This document shows, piece after piece, positions 50,339-59,964 of a DNA stretch of 64,000 nucleotides. The notes beneath the pieces are model-generated. The model did not search any database, was not told where the DNA came from, and saw only the letters and a program-made list of their open reading frames with translations. The translations under genes were made by a program, and so were the position numbers. Source of the stretch: Longitalea luteola (GTDB lineage Bacteria; Bacteroidota; Bacteroidia; Chitinophagales; Chitinophagaceae); the NCBI RefSeq assembly GCF_017356035.1, contig NZ_JAFIQX010000006.1, positions 248,001 to 312,000 of the forward strand, read 5' to 3'. Each line of letters starts with the position of its first letter. Position 1 is the first letter of the stretch.

Positions 50339-52729
50339 ATGATATATCTGGCAAGACTGGTTATGGGAATAGCGGCTGGTACCATGCTGATGGTGATGGA
50401 GCTTTCGGCACAGGACAGCCTGTACAGGAATACTTTTCCATTGGCTGATGTACAATTGCTGAGCGGTCTTTTCAGGCAGGCCCGCGACCTCAATATTAAA
50501 ACCCTTTTACAATATGACGTAGACCGCTTGCTGGCTCCTTACCGAAAACAAGCGGGGTTGTCACCCAAAGCCAAATCGTATTCAAACTGGGAAGGGCTCG
50601 ATGGCCACATGGGTGGCCATTATTTATCAGCGCTCGCCATACACTATGCAGCCACCGGAAACGCTGAATGCAAAAGAAGAATGGAGTATATGATAGCCGA
50701 GTTAAAGACATGCCAGGATAGCAATGCAGTGAATAATGGCGGTTGGGGAACGGGGTATGCAGGAGGTGTTCCCAATAGCCAGGCAATATGGTCGTCACTG
50801 AAAAATGGGAACTTCAGTGCTTATCGGGCCGCCTGGGTGCCCTGGTATAATGTACATAAAATGTATGCTGGTTTACGGGATGCCTGGCTCTATACGGGAA
50901 ATCAGCAAGCCAAAACTATTTTCTTACAGTTCTGCGACTGGGGCATTAATATTGTTGCCGCGCTTTCAGCCAGCCAGCTGCAATCTGTATTGGATACCGA
51001 GCATGGCGGCATGAATGAAATTTTTGCTGATGCCTACCAGATGACCGGCGATCCCCGGTACATGGATGCGGCCCGGCGTTTTTCACACCGGCAGCTGCTG
51101 GAACCTTTGTCGGCCGGAAAAGACAATCTTGATAACAAACACGCCAATACGCAGGTGCCAAAAGCAGTAGGCTTTCAACGGGTGGCTGAATGTACGCAGG
51201 ATGCGCAATATGCCAGGGCTGCCAGTTTTTTCTGGGAAACTGTCACCAGTAACCGTAGTGTCGCTTTTGGCGGGAATAGCAGGCGGGAGTTCTTCCCGGG
51301 TAAAGCTGCATGTACTGATTTTGTCAATGATGTGGAAGGGCCTGAATCCTGTAATTCCAATAACATGTTAAAGCTTACTGAGGATCTGTTCAGGGTAAAA
51401 CCTTTAGCCCGGTATATGGATTACTATGAAAGAACATTGTACAACCATATCCTGTCTACGCAGCATCCTGTGCATGGCGGATACGTTTATTTTACGCCCA
51501 TTCGCCCGCGTCATTATCGTGTTTACTCGGCCCCGAATGAGGCTATGTGGTGCTGTGTAGGCACTGGTATGGAAAATCACGGCCAGTATAACAGGCTTAT
51601 TTATACGCATGCGCAGGATTCACTTTTCCTCAACCTGTTTGTTGCATCGGAATTGAACTGGAGATCGAAAGGCTTTGTTATCCGGCAGGAAACCAGGTTT
51701 CCGGACGAAGAGTACACCAATCTGGAGATAACACGCGGTACAGGCAACTTTACGCTTATGGTCCGGTATCCTGCCTGGGTGAAAGAACAGGCGTTAAAGA
51801 TCTGGGTCAACGGCAGGCCGGTTCCATATAACGCCACACCATCCGCTTACATAGCCATTAAAAGGAACTGGAAAAAAGGCGATAAGATCCGGGTGCACCT
51901 GCCTATGCACAACCGTATTGAGCACCTGCCGAATGTGCCGGCCTATGTCGCTTTTATGCATGGACCTGTTTTGTTGGGCGCCAGAACGGGTACCGAGGAC
52001 TTATCGGGTCTCGTTGCTAATGATGGACGCTGGGCGCATATTGCAGCAGGCCGAAGATTGCCAATAGACAAAGCGCCTATCATCGTCGAGGATGATCCCG
52101 GAAAGATCACGGCGGGCCTGGCTCGTGTGCCCGGCAAGCCGCTGACATTTACTTTTCCCTCCCTCAGAATGATCAATTCAGTCAATATTGTCCTGGAGCC
52201 GTTTTACCGGATCCATGATGCCAGGTACATGATCTATTGGATGGCGTTGAGCAGTAAGCAGTACCAGGGGTACCTTGACTCGCTGGCAGCTGTTGAAGAT
52301 CAACGGTTGTCCCTGCAGCGGCGAACCGTCGACTATGTAGCTCCCGGTGAACAGCAGCCGGAGGCCGACCATGCGATGCAGCAGGAACAGTCCCGGTCAG
52401 GTACATCCATGAATGAATTTTGGCGGGAGGCAAACGACGGCGGCCATTTCAGTTACAGGATGGCTACGAACGGCGAAACCGGGCTGTCTTTGCTGGTACG
52501 GTACTGGGGCGCAGAATGGGGCAACCGGAAATTTGACATCTACATAGATGACAGCAAACTTGTTTCGGAAAACAATACCGGCCGCTGGAACCAATCGGCT
52601 TTCTTCGATATAACGTATGCCATTCCTGATACAATGATAAGGGGGAAAGATCATATCAGGGTGAAATTTCAATCGCAACAGGGAACTTCAGCAGGCCCTG
52701 TATATTACCTGAGGTTGGTTAGAAAGTAA
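50339..52729 (+). CDS. GH127/GH146-like beta-L-arabinofuranosidase
   Basis: The protein has 796 residues with a signal peptide (AAGTMLMVMELSAQ). The (alpha/alpha)6 catalytic domain shows the family's metal and nucleophile cysteines: PESC (E336, C338) and MWCCVGTGMENHG (C405-C406). WEGLDGHMGGHYLSALA is the usual N-terminal signature. C-terminal beta domains follow (about 545-796), the last (FWREANDGGHFSYRM, then VRYWGAEWGNRKFDIYID) resembling DUF6805. It acts on beta-linked L-arabinofuranose, or a related sugar, in the periplasm. Whether it is GH127 or GH146 cannot be settled by eye; the length and the terminal domain favour GH146. Confidence 0.85.
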   Translation: MIYLARLVMGIAAGTMLMVMELSAQDSLYRNTFPLADVQLLSGLFRQARDLNIKTLLQYDVDRLLAPYRKQAGLSPKAKSYSNWEGLDGHMGGHYLSALAIHYAATGNAECKRRMEYMIAELKTCQDSNAVNNGGWGTGYAGGVPNSQAIWSSLKNGNFSAYRAAWVPWYNVHKMYAGLRDAWLYTGNQQAKTIFLQFCDWGINIVAALSASQLQSVLDTEHGGMNEIFADAYQMTGDPRYMDAARRFSHRQLLEPLSAGKDNLDNKHANTQVPKAVGFQRVAECTQDAQYARAASFFWETVTSNRSVAFGGNSRREFFPGKAACTDFVNDVEGPESCNSNNMLKLTEDLFRVKPLARYMDYYERTLYNHILSTQHPVHGGYVYFTPIRPRHYRVYSAPNEAMWCCVGTGMENHGQYNRLIYTHAQDSLFLNLFVASELNWRSKGFVIRQETRFPDEEYTNLEITRGTGNFTLMVRYPAWVKEQALKIWVNGRPVPYNATPSAYIAIKRNWKKGDKIRVHLPMHNRIEHLPNVPAYVAFMHGPVLLGARTGTEDLSGLVANDGRWAHIAAGRRLPIDKAPIIVEDDPGKITAGLARVPGKPLTFTFPSLRMINSVNIVLEPFYRIHDARYMIYWMALSSKQYQGYLDSLAAVEDQRLSLQRRTVDYVAPGEQQPEADHAMQQEQSRSGTSMNEFWREANDGGHFSYRMATNGETGLSLLVRYWGAEWGNRKFDIYIDDSKLVSENNTGRWNQSAFFDITYAIPDTMIRGKDHIRVKFQSQQGTSAGPVYYLRLVRK

Positions 52730-52797
52730 TAGCCTGTTGGGCAGGCACTGCTAATGCAACCACCAATATCACAACAAAGTTTAAATAAGGATAATAA

Positions 52798-54543
52798 ATG
52801 AAGCAACTTATCAGTAAAACGATCGCAGGAATTATGCCTTTGATGTATTTGATCCTGATGGCCATGTTAACGGGAAGGCCAGTTTACTCGCAAAAGATGA
52901 AGGATGTAAAAAGCCAGCCGCTATTCACCGAATTCAGGTACCAGGGTAACGATCAGATCTATAAAGATCATCCTTTGCAGAACGGCGAATTTTACAGTCC
53001 CATCCTGCAAGGTTGTTATCCTGACCCCAGCATTACCCGTAAAGGGAATGATTATTACCTGGTAAACTCTTCCTTTGCCATGGTGCCGGGTGTTCCTATC
53101 TTTCATTCCAATGATCTTGTTAACTGGAAACAGATCGGGCACGTGCTGGACAGGCCTTCACAATTGAAGGTAGAGAAAGCCGGCATCTCCGCCGGTGTTT
53201 ATGCGCCTGACATCAAATACAATCCACACAACAATACCTTCTACATGGTCACCACCCAGATAGCCGCAGGCATTGGTAACATGGTGGTGAAAACGCAGGA
53301 TCCGCTGAAAGGCTGGAGCGATCCGATACAATTAAAATTTGACGGTATAGATCCATCCCTCTTTTTCGATGACAACGGAAAGGCATACCTGGTGCATAAT
53401 GACGCGCCGCCGAAAGGAAAGGCCCTTTACAATGGTCACCGGGTAATTAAAATATGGGAGTACGACCTGGCGAAAGATGAAGTGGTAGCTGGTACCGACA
53501 AGATCATTGTGGACGGCGGGGTCAACATTGCAGAAAAACCGATTTGGATCGAAGGCCCGCACATTTACAAGAAGAACGGGCGCTATTATCTCATGTGCGC
53601 TGAAGGCGGTACCGGTGGCTGGCATAGTGAAGTTATTTTTGTAAGTGATGATCCCAAAGGCCCTTATATCCCTTTTAATAATAATCCCATCCTCACCCAG
53701 CGCTATTTTTCGAAAGACAGGGGCAATAAGGTCGATTGGGCAGGCCATGCCGACCTGGTTGAAGGCCCCGGCGGCAAATATTATGGGGTGTTCCTGGCTG
53801 TTAGGCCCAATGAAAAGAACCGGGTAAACACCGGCCGCGAGACCTTTATCTTACCGGTTGACTGGAGCGGCGAATTCCCCATTTTTGAGAACGGGTTGAT
53901 CCCGCTGAAGCCCCTGACGAAAATGCCCGCAGGTGTTACCAACAAGACCGGTCAAAACGGTTTTCTGCCCAATGGAAATTTCTCCTTTACGGATGATTTT
54001 ACCGCATCGAAGCTCGATCTCAGATGGGTAGGCGTGCGAGGGGCCCGTGAAAATTTTGCCAGCACATCCAAAGAAGGCCTCAGGATCAATCCATACCCAC
54101 TCACCATAAAAGCAGCAGCGCCCACGTCGACGCTGTTCTACAGGCAACAGCATGCCAGTTTCGAGGCCACTGTAAAGTTGAAGTACATACCGCAGGCGGA
54201 AAATGAACTGGCCGGGATCGTCTGCTATCAGAAAGAGACCTTCAATTACGTTTTTGGCGTTTCTAAAAAAGGCAGGGATTTTTATATAGTACTTGAAAGA
54301 ACCCAAAACGGACATTCAACCCTGGTCGCCAGCGAAAAGATAGATCTGCGAAACGCCATACAATTAAAGGTGGCAGCACAGGGCGATGTATATAGCTTCA
54401 GCTTTTCTGAAGACGGACAAAGCTTTAAAAATGTGGGCGGTACGGTTTCAGGAGATATTTTGTCCACCGACGTGGCAGGCGGTTTCACAGGTGCATTAAT
54501 TGGCCTGTATGCCACTGCTGCCAATGACATTATTGTTCCCTGA
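52798..54543 (+). CDS. GH43 glycosidase with C-terminal beta-sandwich (xylosidase/arabinofuranosidase type)
   Basis: The 581-residue secreted protein has signal PLMYLILMAMLTGRPVYSQ. Acidic residues are D76 (CYPDPSIT), D185 (GIDPSLFFDD) and E252 (WIEGPHIYKK). The C-terminal module (about 395-581, FTDDFTASKLDLRWVGVRG) is a concanavalin-like sandwich that often shapes a xylose-specific pocket. It differs from the other GH43 in this locus (D37/D149/E206), so the two probably cleave different linkages. It is the last enzyme of the run before two SusCD pairs. Confidence 0.92.
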   Translation: MKQLISKTIAGIMPLMYLILMAMLTGRPVYSQKMKDVKSQPLFTEFRYQGNDQIYKDHPLQNGEFYSPILQGCYPDPSITRKGNDYYLVNSSFAMVPGVPIFHSNDLVNWKQIGHVLDRPSQLKVEKAGISAGVYAPDIKYNPHNNTFYMVTTQIAAGIGNMVVKTQDPLKGWSDPIQLKFDGIDPSLFFDDNGKAYLVHNDAPPKGKALYNGHRVIKIWEYDLAKDEVVAGTDKIIVDGGVNIAEKPIWIEGPHIYKKNGRYYLMCAEGGTGGWHSEVIFVSDDPKGPYIPFNNNPILTQRYFSKDRGNKVDWAGHADLVEGPGGKYYGVFLAVRPNEKNRVNTGRETFILPVDWSGEFPIFENGLIPLKPLTKMPAGVTNKTGQNGFLPNGNFSFTDDFTASKLDLRWVGVRGARENFASTSKEGLRINPYPLTIKAAAPTSTLFYRQQHASFEATVKLKYIPQAENELAGIVCYQKETFNYVFGVSKKGRDFYIVLERTQNGHSTLVASEKIDLRNAIQLKVAAQGDVYSFSFSEDGQSFKNVGGTVSGDILSTDVAGGFTGALIGLYATAANDIIVP

Positions 54544-54604
54544 CCTTTCAACATTTCTACCCTTTATTTGGAGATTCCAGCCATAGTACTTTGATCAGAA
54601 ACGA

Positions 54605-54612
54605 TAGATTTG
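54605..54612 (+). promoter_or_regulatory. Candidate -7 box in long leader of SusC gene
   Basis: TAGATTTG is a perfect TAnnTTTG match in the 363-bp gap before the SusC gene at 54907. No TTTG lies 19-21 bp upstream. If used, it would make a leader of about 290 nt containing both hairpins listed below. Confidence 0.3.
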
Positions 54613-54714
54613 AACTGGTTGCCAAAACAAAATTGATTGTCATATACGTTTTTTCGATAACGCCATTTATCATAAACCAAAACGATTGCAATATGAGCCC
54701 CAGACAAAGCTTAT

Positions 54715-54736
54715 ATACGGCATGCTCCTGCCGTAT
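54715..54736. promoter_or_regulatory. Hairpin 1 upstream of tandem SusCD operon
   Basis: ATACGGCA (54715-54722) pairs with TGCCGTAT (54729-54736), 8 bp perfect with a 6-nt loop. No T-run follows. Confidence 0.5.
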
Positions 54737-54829
54737 GCCAATTAGTGTATTAACTACTTTTATCAGGCCGGAAAACAGTCCTCACATTTCCCCATCTCAT
54801 AAAACATCCCTGGGTAGGCGATACAACCT

Positions 54830-54858
54830 GTCTCAATAACCATCGGGTTCATTGAGAC
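54830..54858. promoter_or_regulatory. Hairpin 2 upstream of tandem SusCD operon
   Basis: GTCTCAATAACC pairs with GGTT-ATTGAGAC over 12 bp with one bulged C and loop ATCG. A pyrimidine-rich stretch follows. It lies 48 bp before ATG 54907. It could end transcripts from the upstream enzymes or form a leader structure that sets SusC level. Confidence 0.6.
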
Positions 54859-54906
54859 CTGTCCCTTCTTTTCCGGAAATAATATTCAGAATCTAAAAAG
54901 CTCATC

Positions 54907-57900
54907 ATGATACTCAGTATAATGATGCTGAAACGGCTATGTGTTGTCATGCTGGTTGTTTCAGCTGTTTCTTTGCACAGTCCGGCGCTGGCGCAGAATA
55001 CGCGTGTTATTCGTGGGGTTGTGCAGGATGCCAAAAAAGCGCCGCTGGCGGATGTAACCGTCAGGGTTCAGCGTACTGGCCTTACCACAAAGACCAGCCA
55101 CGACGGCAGCTTCTCTTTATCGGTTCCGGCCGGGAACCAGGTATTGGTGTTTAGCCATGTGGGAAAAGCCACCCAGGAAATTAGTGTTGGGAACCGCGAC
55201 CACTTTGTGGTAACCTTGAACGATGCCGCATCAGGGCTTGACGACGTAATTGTCATTGGTTATGGGCAGCAGAAAAAAGCCAGTGTGGTAGGCTCTATTG
55301 CCCAAACCTCCGGAAAAACACTGGAACGCACAGGAGGTGTTTCAAACCTGGGCATGGCCCTTACCGGTAATCTTCCAGGCCTCATCACTTCTTCCAGCAG
55401 CGGTATGCCTGGTGCTGAAGACCCGTTGATAATTATTCGTGCGCAAACCACCTGGAATAACAGTTCGCCGCTCATCCTTGTAGACGGAATTGAACGCTCT
55501 ATGAGCGCTGTTGATATTTCGTCCGTTGAAAGCATTTCCGTTTTGAAAGATGCTTCGGCCACCGCTGTTTATGGGGTAAGGGGCGCCAACGGGGTAATCC
55601 TGATCACCACCAAACGCGGTACTGACGGAAAGGCCAGCATCCAGATCCGCTCCAACGCGACTATGAAAATGGCGTCTAAACTGCCGGAGAAATATGACGC
55701 TTATGACGCCTTATCCCTTAAGAACAGGGTGATTGAAAGAGAACTGATGATCGCTCCCGGCGGATGGAGCGCTATCAAACCACAGGACATCATTAATAAG
55801 TACCGTTATCCTGCCAACGAAGCAGAGTGGGACAGGTACCCTAACGTAGATTGGGAAAAGGAATTGTTCAGAAAAAGCGCCATGTCTTATAATACCAGCG
55901 CCAACGTATCCGGCGGTTCAAAATACGTTACTTATTTTGCCGGCATCGATTACACGCATGAAGGGGATCTGTTCAAGACCTTTGAGAACAACAGGGGATA
56001 CAAATCGGGCTACGGCTATACCCGGGTCAATGTGCGCAGTAATCTCGACTTCAACCTCACGAGAACTACGAAACTTTCAACCAAACTGTTTGGGTCAAAC
56101 GGCGTAAGACAACTTCCCTGGAATGCCGCCGATGGTGATCAGGGTTATTGGATCTCGGCCTACAGGTCGGCGCCTGATGCCATGCGGCCGGTCTATTCAG
56201 ACGGCACGTGGGGATTTTATTCACCCCGGAATGCCGATGTGCCCAACTCCATGTATAATCTGGCTGTTTCCGGGTTAGAGAAAAGGACCAATACCCAGCT
56301 TACTACTGATTTTATTCTTCAGCAACAGCTGGATGTGATCACGAAAGGACTAAGCTTCAGAGGCAGTTATTCGCTCGACAATACCTTCCGGGAAACACAG
56401 CGGGGTATCAACGATCTGTATAATGGCCCGCAGCGGAAATGGATCGATCCGGAAACCGGCCTGGTGGTGCTTGAAACGCAGATCAATACCGGCACCCAGC
56501 TGGATTACTCAGATATGGTTCGCTGGACAACCCAGGCCGGCGTTGTGGACAGGGCAGCCACCTATCGCCGGCAGAACTACATGCTTCAATTGAATTATAA
56601 CCGCCGGTTTGGTAAGCATGATGTAATGGCGCTGGGTTTATTTCAACGGGAGAAGATCGCCACCGGCAGTGAGTTTCCCAATTACCGGGAAGATTGGGTC
56701 TTTCGGGCCACTTATAACTACGCGTCAAAATACTTTATAGAGTCGAATGGCGCCTACAACGGTTCTGAGAAGTTTGGCCCCGATTTCCGTTTTGCCTTCT
56801 TTCCCTCTTTTTCTGCAGGATGGATGATCTCGAACGAAAATTTTATGAAAAAGGTGGATTTCCTTGACCAGTTGAAACTCCGTGCTTCCTGGGGAAAAGT
56901 AGGCAGCGACAATGTGAATGGGCGCTGGTTGTACCGCGATCAATGGGTCTTTGGCGGAAATGTCGTGATGGGAAACCCCGTAACGGCCAATACGCCGTAT
57001 ACTTTTTACCGGCAATCTGCCCTGGGTAATCCGAACATTTCCTGGGAAACCGTTGAAAAGCGCAACCTGGGAATTGACTACAGTTTCCTGAACGGAGTAA
57101 TTGCCGGTAGTGTGGATGTGTTCAGGGATCTCAGGACCGGTGTTATCATTCCGGGCAACGAACGCGCTGTTCCTACCTATTTCGGCACAACGGCGCCTAT
57201 GGCCAACCTTGGTAAGGTTTCGGGCGAGGGCTACGAATTTGAGCTCAGGTTGAATCATGTGTTCAATTACGGTATTCGGTTATGGGCCAATGTGAGTATG
57301 ACCCATGCAGAAAATAAAGTGGTCTTCCGCGACGATCCGGAATTGCTGCCGGCATACCGCAAGCAGCAGGGACATTACCTGGGCCAGTCACGCGCCTACC
57401 TGAATGAAGGGTTTCTCGGCAGTTGGGATGATATCTACGGAAGCACCCAGCGTACCACCAATAACCAGAACAAATTGCCCGGCGACTACAATATTATAGA
57501 TTTCAATGGCGACGGTATCATCGATCAGAACGACCAGGTCCCTTATGGATTCAGCGGTTCGCCGCAGAATTCCTACAATGCCAGTGTGGGCGTAGAATGG
57601 AAAGGGCTGAGTTTGTTCGTGCAGTTCTATGGTGTGAACAATGTAACCCGTTTCGTTGACTTCCCTACGTTCAACACGTATTCCGGTTCGAACGTGGCTT
57701 ATGTAGAGGGTAGTTACTGGACGAAAGAAACCGGCGGCGATCTTCCCCTTCCACGGGTGGCCACGCTGAACGGCTTTGGCGGCGAAGGAACCCGCTACCT
57801 GTTTGACGGATCCTATCTGCGCTTGAAAAATGCAGAAATAGGCTACTCCCTGCCGCAAAATATGATAAAACGGCTGGGGATGCGAACCTGCAGGATCTAT

Positions 57901-58032
57901 ATCAATGGGAATAACCTGTTCCTGTGGACGAAGATGCCCGACGACAGGGAATCGAACTTTGCAGCCAGCGCCAGTGGCGGCGCCTATCCCACTGTAAGAC
58001 GTTACAATTTCGGTATAGACCTAACCTTATAA
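54907..58032 (+). CDS. SusC-type TonB-dependent receptor, xylan locus pair 1
   Basis: The 1041-residue outer-membrane receptor has a signal peptide (LCVVMLVVSAVSLHSPALAQ). A CarboxypepD_reg-like domain (RVIRGVVQDAKKAPLADVTV, about 32-110) is followed by the plug (DDVIVIGYGQQKKASVVGSI) with ASATAVYGVRGANGVILITT, then a barrel. It has no STN domain, unlike the SusC at 1419, which fits control by the hybrid sensor rather than by FecR. ATG 54922 or 54925 are alternative starts. Ca-binding-like DFNGDGIIDQND occurs near the C-terminus. SusD follows after 9 bp. Confidence 0.95.
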   Translation: MILSIMMLKRLCVVMLVVSAVSLHSPALAQNTRVIRGVVQDAKKAPLADVTVRVQRTGLTTKTSHDGSFSLSVPAGNQVLVFSHVGKATQEISVGNRDHFVVTLNDAASGLDDVIVIGYGQQKKASVVGSIAQTSGKTLERTGGVSNLGMALTGNLPGLITSSSSGMPGAEDPLIIIRAQTTWNNSSPLILVDGIERSMSAVDISSVESISVLKDASATAVYGVRGANGVILITTKRGTDGKASIQIRSNATMKMASKLPEKYDAYDALSLKNRVIERELMIAPGGWSAIKPQDIINKYRYPANEAEWDRYPNVDWEKELFRKSAMSYNTSANVSGGSKYVTYFAGIDYTHEGDLFKTFENNRGYKSGYGYTRVNVRSNLDFNLTRTTKLSTKLFGSNGVRQLPWNAADGDQGYWISAYRSAPDAMRPVYSDGTWGFYSPRNADVPNSMYNLAVSGLEKRTNTQLTTDFILQQQLDVITKGLSFRGSYSLDNTFRETQRGINDLYNGPQRKWIDPETGLVVLETQINTGTQLDYSDMVRWTTQAGVVDRAATYRRQNYMLQLNYNRRFGKHDVMALGLFQREKIATGSEFPNYREDWVFRATYNYASKYFIESNGAYNGSEKFGPDFRFAFFPSFSAGWMISNENFMKKVDFLDQLKLRASWGKVGSDNVNGRWLYRDQWVFGGNVVMGNPVTANTPYTFYRQSALGNPNISWETVEKRNLGIDYSFLNGVIAGSVDVFRDLRTGVIIPGNERAVPTYFGTTAPMANLGKVSGEGYEFELRLNHVFNYGIRLWANVSMTHAENKVVFRDDPELLPAYRKQQGHYLGQSRAYLNEGFLGSWDDIYGSTQRTTNNQNKLPGDYNIIDFNGDGIIDQNDQVPYGFSGSPQNSYNASVGVEWKGLSLFVQFYGVNNVTRFVDFPTFNTYSGSNVAYVEGSYWTKETGGDLPLPRVATLNGFGGEGTRYLFDGSYLRLKNAEIGYSLPQNMIKRLGMRTCRIYINGNNLFLWTKMPDDRESNFAASASGGAYPTVRRYNFGIDLTL

Positions 58033-58041
58033 TTGAACTGT

Positions 58042-59946
58042 ATGAAAAAGCATTCAATAAAAATACTATTGCCTTTGACGATCGTGCTGGCCATGATCGT
58101 TGGGGTAAGTTCCTGCACTAAATACCTGGACAAGTCTCCACTGGCCGATATTGATGAAACCGAGGCATTCAAGAACTTCCGCAACTTTCAGGGTTTTACA
58201 GAAGAATTATACGGATGTATCCCATTGATAACCGGCATCGGCTCGCACAATAACTGGAATTTTGGGGAAGAGGAAATGTGGGAACCAACGGAAACCCGGT
58301 TGATGGCTTATAATATAGACCAGGGAGATTATTGGGGCTGGAATACGGCGATCTTCGGTTCGTGGTTCAAAACCGGTGGAAACCCGGCGCCAACCAACCC
58401 GAATGACCGTGGCGTAAAAGGGAATCTCTGGGGCCTGTCGTGGTATGGCATCCGTAAGGCAAACATCGGCATTGCCAATCTTGACAAACTGACCGAAGCT
58501 TCACAGGAGGAAAAGGATCTGATCGCCGGCCAGTTGTACTTTTTTCGCGGCTGGTTCCATTTTATGCTGATGCAGTACTGGGGTGGACTTCCCTACATAG
58601 ATACGGCTTTGCCCGCAGATGTAACTCCCAAGCTCCCACGCCTGAATTACCAGGCAACGGCCGATAAAGTGGCGCTCGACCTGCAGAAAGCAGCCGATCT
58701 GCTTCCTGTTGACTGGGACCAGCTTACCGCCGGACAGGCTACATTTGGGAACAACAACTACAGGGCCAACAAGATCATGGCACTGGCTTTCCTGGGCAAG
58801 AACCTGCTGTTGGCCGGCAGTCCCTTAATGAACAGGGAATCAACCGGCAGCCCTTCGTATAATGCCGATTACTGCAAAAAAGCCGCCGATGTGCTGGGGC
58901 AGGCATTACAGCTTACCGAATCTACAGGCAGGTATGTATTGGCTAACTTTGCCGACTATTCGAAACTCTTCTATACGCATAACCAGGGCGGCGCTGTACC
59001 GGGACTTAAGGAAGCCATCCTGCTGGAAAACCTGTCGGATGTAGCAGGCCGTTTTCGCTGGAACCAGGTGAACGACTATCGCCCGATGACCATCAATCCT
59101 TCCGGCATCAAAGTGTATCCCACCGCTAATTACGTAGACCTCTATGGCATGGCCAACGGCTTACCCATTCCGAATCCAGAGGCCGCAGATGCAGAATCGG
59201 GTTATGATCCTGCGTATCCGTGGAGAGACCGGGATCCGCGCTTTTATCACGATATCGTGATCGATGGCGAAAAATGTGTGAACAATCCCGGCTTCGTCGG
59301 GAACAATGAATTCCGTCAGTATGCCAGTCTGTATACCGGTGGATTGTATAGAACGGATAACCCCGCCAAGCGGGTTTTTACCGGCTATATGTTCACTAAA
59401 TTTTTTCCCAGGCTGGTGAACGACTATGATGGATTCAGGGAAAACAATGCAGTAGCCCTGAGCCTGATGCGTTTGGCAGATGTGTACCTATTGTATGCCG
59501 AGGCTGCTTCTGAAGGCTACAATTCCCCTGTTGGAAAAGCGCCGGGTTATAGTAAAACAGCCGTGGATGCAGTTAATTTTATTAGAAGCAGACCCGGTTT
59601 GAACGTAGGCGCCGTAGCTGCAAAGTTCCTGGTGTCGCAGGAAGCTTTCAGGGAAGAATACAGGCGCGAACGAGCCGTGGAACTGGCCTTCGAAGGTCAT
59701 CGGTTTGTTGACCTGCGTCGCTGGTTACTGCTCACCAAACGGCCTTATACGCAAAAAAAGGGGATCGAATTTGACCGTGGTATGCCAAACGGGCAGGTTT
59801 ATGCAAACCCAAGGAATGCACGGGTGCTGAACTTCCGCGAAACGGTATTGTTCGAACGCCAGTTGGGTGAGCGCCACTACTGGTTCCCGTTCCTGGTAAG
59901 TGACGCCAGCATGTATCCCGATTTTCCACAGAACCCTGGTTGGTAA
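58042..59946 (+). CDS. SusD-family lipoprotein, xylan locus pair 1
   Basis: ATG 58042 opens a lipoprotein signal (LPLTIVLAMIVGVSSC), giving 634 residues; the upstream TTG is disregarded. Family marks are YFFRGWFHFMLMQYWGGLPYID, then SLMRLADVYLLYAEAASEG and the end YRRERAVELAFEGHRFVDLRRW. It is longer than the other SusD proteins here (539 aa for the one at 4846), mostly through loops. It pairs with the SusC encoded 9 bp upstream. Confidence 0.95.
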   Translation: MKKHSIKILLPLTIVLAMIVGVSSCTKYLDKSPLADIDETEAFKNFRNFQGFTEELYGCIPLITGIGSHNNWNFGEEEMWEPTETRLMAYNIDQGDYWGWNTAIFGSWFKTGGNPAPTNPNDRGVKGNLWGLSWYGIRKANIGIANLDKLTEASQEEKDLIAGQLYFFRGWFHFMLMQYWGGLPYIDTALPADVTPKLPRLNYQATADKVALDLQKAADLLPVDWDQLTAGQATFGNNNYRANKIMALAFLGKNLLLAGSPLMNRESTGSPSYNADYCKKAADVLGQALQLTESTGRYVLANFADYSKLFYTHNQGGAVPGLKEAILLENLSDVAGRFRWNQVNDYRPMTINPSGIKVYPTANYVDLYGMANGLPIPNPEAADAESGYDPAYPWRDRDPRFYHDIVIDGEKCVNNPGFVGNNEFRQYASLYTGGLYRTDNPAKRVFTGYMFTKFFPRLVNDYDGFRENNAVALSLMRLADVYLLYAEAASEGYNSPVGKAPGYSKTAVDAVNFIRSRPGLNVGAVAAKFLVSQEAFREEYRRERAVELAFEGHRFVDLRRWLLLTKRPYTQKKGIEFDRGMPNGQVYANPRNARVLNFRETVLFERQLGERHYWFPFLVSDASMYPDFPQNPGW

Positions 59947-59964
59947 ACAAAAACTTGACAAAAA

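Noticed and set aside
54591-54839. 82-codon open frame in the leader before the xylan susC
   Set aside because: It runs through both-strand hairpin sequence, begins with a non-ATG start and has no protein-like pattern.
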